A stretch of DNA of 38,792 bases from Bifidobacterium breve (lineage in GTDB: Bacteria > Actinomycetota > Acidimicrobiia > IMCC26256). A program made the translations under genes and the position numbers. The stretch is taken from the NCBI GenBank assembly GCA_945907055.1, contig CAMDSG010000001.1, forward strand, positions 1 through 38,792, given 5' to 3'. The notes under the pieces were generated by a model that saw only the letters and a list, made by a program, of their open reading frames with translations, made no database searches and was not told the origin of the DNA. Every line of letters starts with the position of its first letter. Position 1 is the first letter of the stretch. Shown here in pieces: positions 37,731 to 38,792 of this stretch.

Positions 37731-38792
37731 TCAGGATCCTTCCTCGAGCCGGTCGGCCCAACCTTCATCTATCTCGGCAGGAACACCCTTAGCGAGCGCT
37801 CCTGGTGGGACATCGCGTGTAACAACTGATCCAGCGGCGGTATACGCACCGTCGCCAATACTTACTGGTGCACGCAGAACCGTATTAGATCCGATGCGAA
37901 CATCCGCTCCAATAACGCTCTGATGCTTCATCTTGCCGTCGTAGTTCGCAGTGATGGTCCCCGCTCCGATATTGGAGCGAGCACCTATTTTTGCATCCCC
38001 GATATATGCAAGATGAGGGATCTTGGCACCCTCCTCGACCTCAACGTTCTTTAGCTCCACATAAGTACCAACATGGACCCCTGCTGCAAGTCTGGTCCCT
38101 GGCCGTAACGACGCGTAGGGGCCGACTGTGCAGTCGGGGCCGATCTGAGAGTCGCGAGCATTCGTGCTCTGCACAACTGAGCGCTCACCCACTTGCGTAT
38201 TGATGAGTCGAGAATTAGGCCCAATGATTGCTCCGGAGGCAACTCTTGTATCGCCCTCAAGAATTGTTCCAGGGAGGAGTCGAACATCGGCTTCGAGAGT
38301 GACACTTGCATCTATATATGTTGCACTCGGATCGACCATCGTCACCCCCTCACGCATCCATCGAGTGTTGATACGTTCGCGCAGCACTCGCTCTGCAGCG
38401 CTCAGTTGGACTCGATCATTTACACCCATGCACTCAAGATGGTCATTAGCGGTCAAGGCAGCGACGCTATGCCCCGCCTCTCTAAGGACTCCGATTACGT
38501 CGGTGAGGTAATACTCGCCCTGTGCATTTGTCGCAGTTAAGCGGCGGAGCGCTGGAGCAAGGAGGCTGCGCTTAAAGCAATAAATAGCAGGGTTAACCTC
38601 CTTGATTGCTAGCTCGCTCTCGTCGGCATCAGACTGCTCCACGATGCGTGCTACTAGTCCTCTTGCATCACGAACAATGCGCCCGTATCCAGTCGGGTCC
38701 TCTAGATGCATCGTAAGCAGTGTCGCCGCAGCATCGCTCTCGCGATGTAGCAGCACTAGTTCCTCTATCGTCTCCGTGCGAAGTAGTGGAAC
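37731..38792 (-). CDS. glmU: GlmU, bifunctional UDP-N-acetylglucosamine pyrophosphorylase/GlcN-1-P acetyltransferase (partial)
   Basis: The 3' 353 codons of glmU; the frame runs off the window edge, so the N-terminal part with the GxGTRM nucleotide motif is missing. The visible uridyltransferase part has DPTGYGRIVRDARGLVARIVEQSDADE, EVNPAIYCF and GEYYLTDVIG. The left-handed beta-helix acetyltransferase follows, with hexapeptide repeats, YASLRPGTRLAAGVHVGTYVELKN and HLAYIGDAKIGARSNIGAGTITANYDG. The C-terminal part has RAPVSIGDGAYTAAGSVVTRDVPPGAL. It supplies UDP-GlcNAc for peptidoglycan. It is first of the visible operon glmU-prs-rplY-pth-mfd. Confidence 0.96.
   Translation of the reverse strand, partial: VPLLRTETIEELVLLHRESDAAATLLTMHLEDPTGYGRIVRDARGLVARIVEQSDADESELAIKEVNPAIYCFKRSLLAPALRRLTATNAQGEYYLTDVIGVLREAGHSVAALTANDHLECMGVNDRVQLSAAERVLRERINTRWMREGVTMVDPSATYIDASVTLEADVRLLPGTILEGDTRVASGAIIGPNSRLINTQVGERSVVQSTNARDSQIGPDCTVGPYASLRPGTRLAAGVHVGTYVELKNVEVEEGAKIPHLAYIGDAKIGARSNIGAGTITANYDGKMKHQSVIGADVRIGSNTVLRAPVSIGDGAYTAAGSVVTRDVPPGALAKGVPAEIDEGWADRLEEGS

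Noticed and set aside
37730..37768. Longer prs start at 37768
   Set aside because: It would overlap glmU by 38 bases; the ATG at 37729 has AAGGA upstream and matches the usual N-terminus.

Overview
The window looks like chromosomal DNA of an actinobacterium (Actinomycetota). The evidence is gene order and gene content. The order glmU-prs-rplY-pth-mfd-(SurA-like)-mazG followed by eno-ftsB-DUF501-ppx is an actinobacterial arrangement. F420-type oxidoreductases, several acyl-CoA dehydrogenases and an NH(x)6D-type PlsC acyltransferase fit the same group. GC content looks moderate by eye (not counted). Gly-x-Thr tails on exported proteins recall Thermoleophilia/Solirubrobacterales-like lineages, but class assignment is only a guess. 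No phage, transposon, CRISPR array or plasmid feature was seen. Coding density is high, and no gene-free stretch exceeds about 215 bases.

Positions 1-17435 are an accessory metabolic region of short, often divergent units. It holds a flavin reductase/metallo-beta-lactamase-fold pair, an Asp-nucleophile alpha/beta hydrolase, and a set of CoA enzymes: a MaoC hydratase, a FadE19-like acyl-CoA dehydrogenase, a methylsuccinyl-CoA dehydrogenase candidate and a malyl/methylmalyl-CoA lyase candidate. Together these resemble the second half of the ethylmalonyl-CoA route or the related itaconate/citramalyl-CoA route. An ABC exporter, an SGNH hydrolase, F420/FMN enzymes, a CysXXCys-less thioredoxin-fold protein, an NlpC/P60 cell-wall hydrolase, an esterase-thioredoxin fusion and an LLM-oxidoreductase/HAD pair lie among them.

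Positions 17433-24455 hold a DUF6941-like gene, a tRNA-Leu(UAA) whose anticodon doubles as the stop codon of the upstream gene, a PlsC-epimerase-crotonase operon, a membrane-anchored protein, a GNAT acetyltransferase, oligoribonuclease and a class V (glyoxylate-type) aminotransferase. Positions 24475-38792 are housekeeping genes, all on the minus strand. They comprise eno-ftsB-DUF501-ppx, an acetoacetate decarboxylase-like/SDR pair, and glmU (cut by the window edge)-prs-rplY-pth-mfd-SurA-like-mazG.

The main signals beyond ordinary annotation are these. (1) A TANNNT box lies 6-10 bases before the start codon of 15 operon-leading genes, which points to mostly leaderless transcripts. (2) There is an esterase-thioredoxin fusion. 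(3) A stop codon is formed by a tRNA anticodon. (4) Gly-x-Thr tails occur on several extracytoplasmic proteins. (5) A 16-bp tandem repeat sits in a divergent promoter region. (6) The CoA-enzyme set is scattered over 8 kb.
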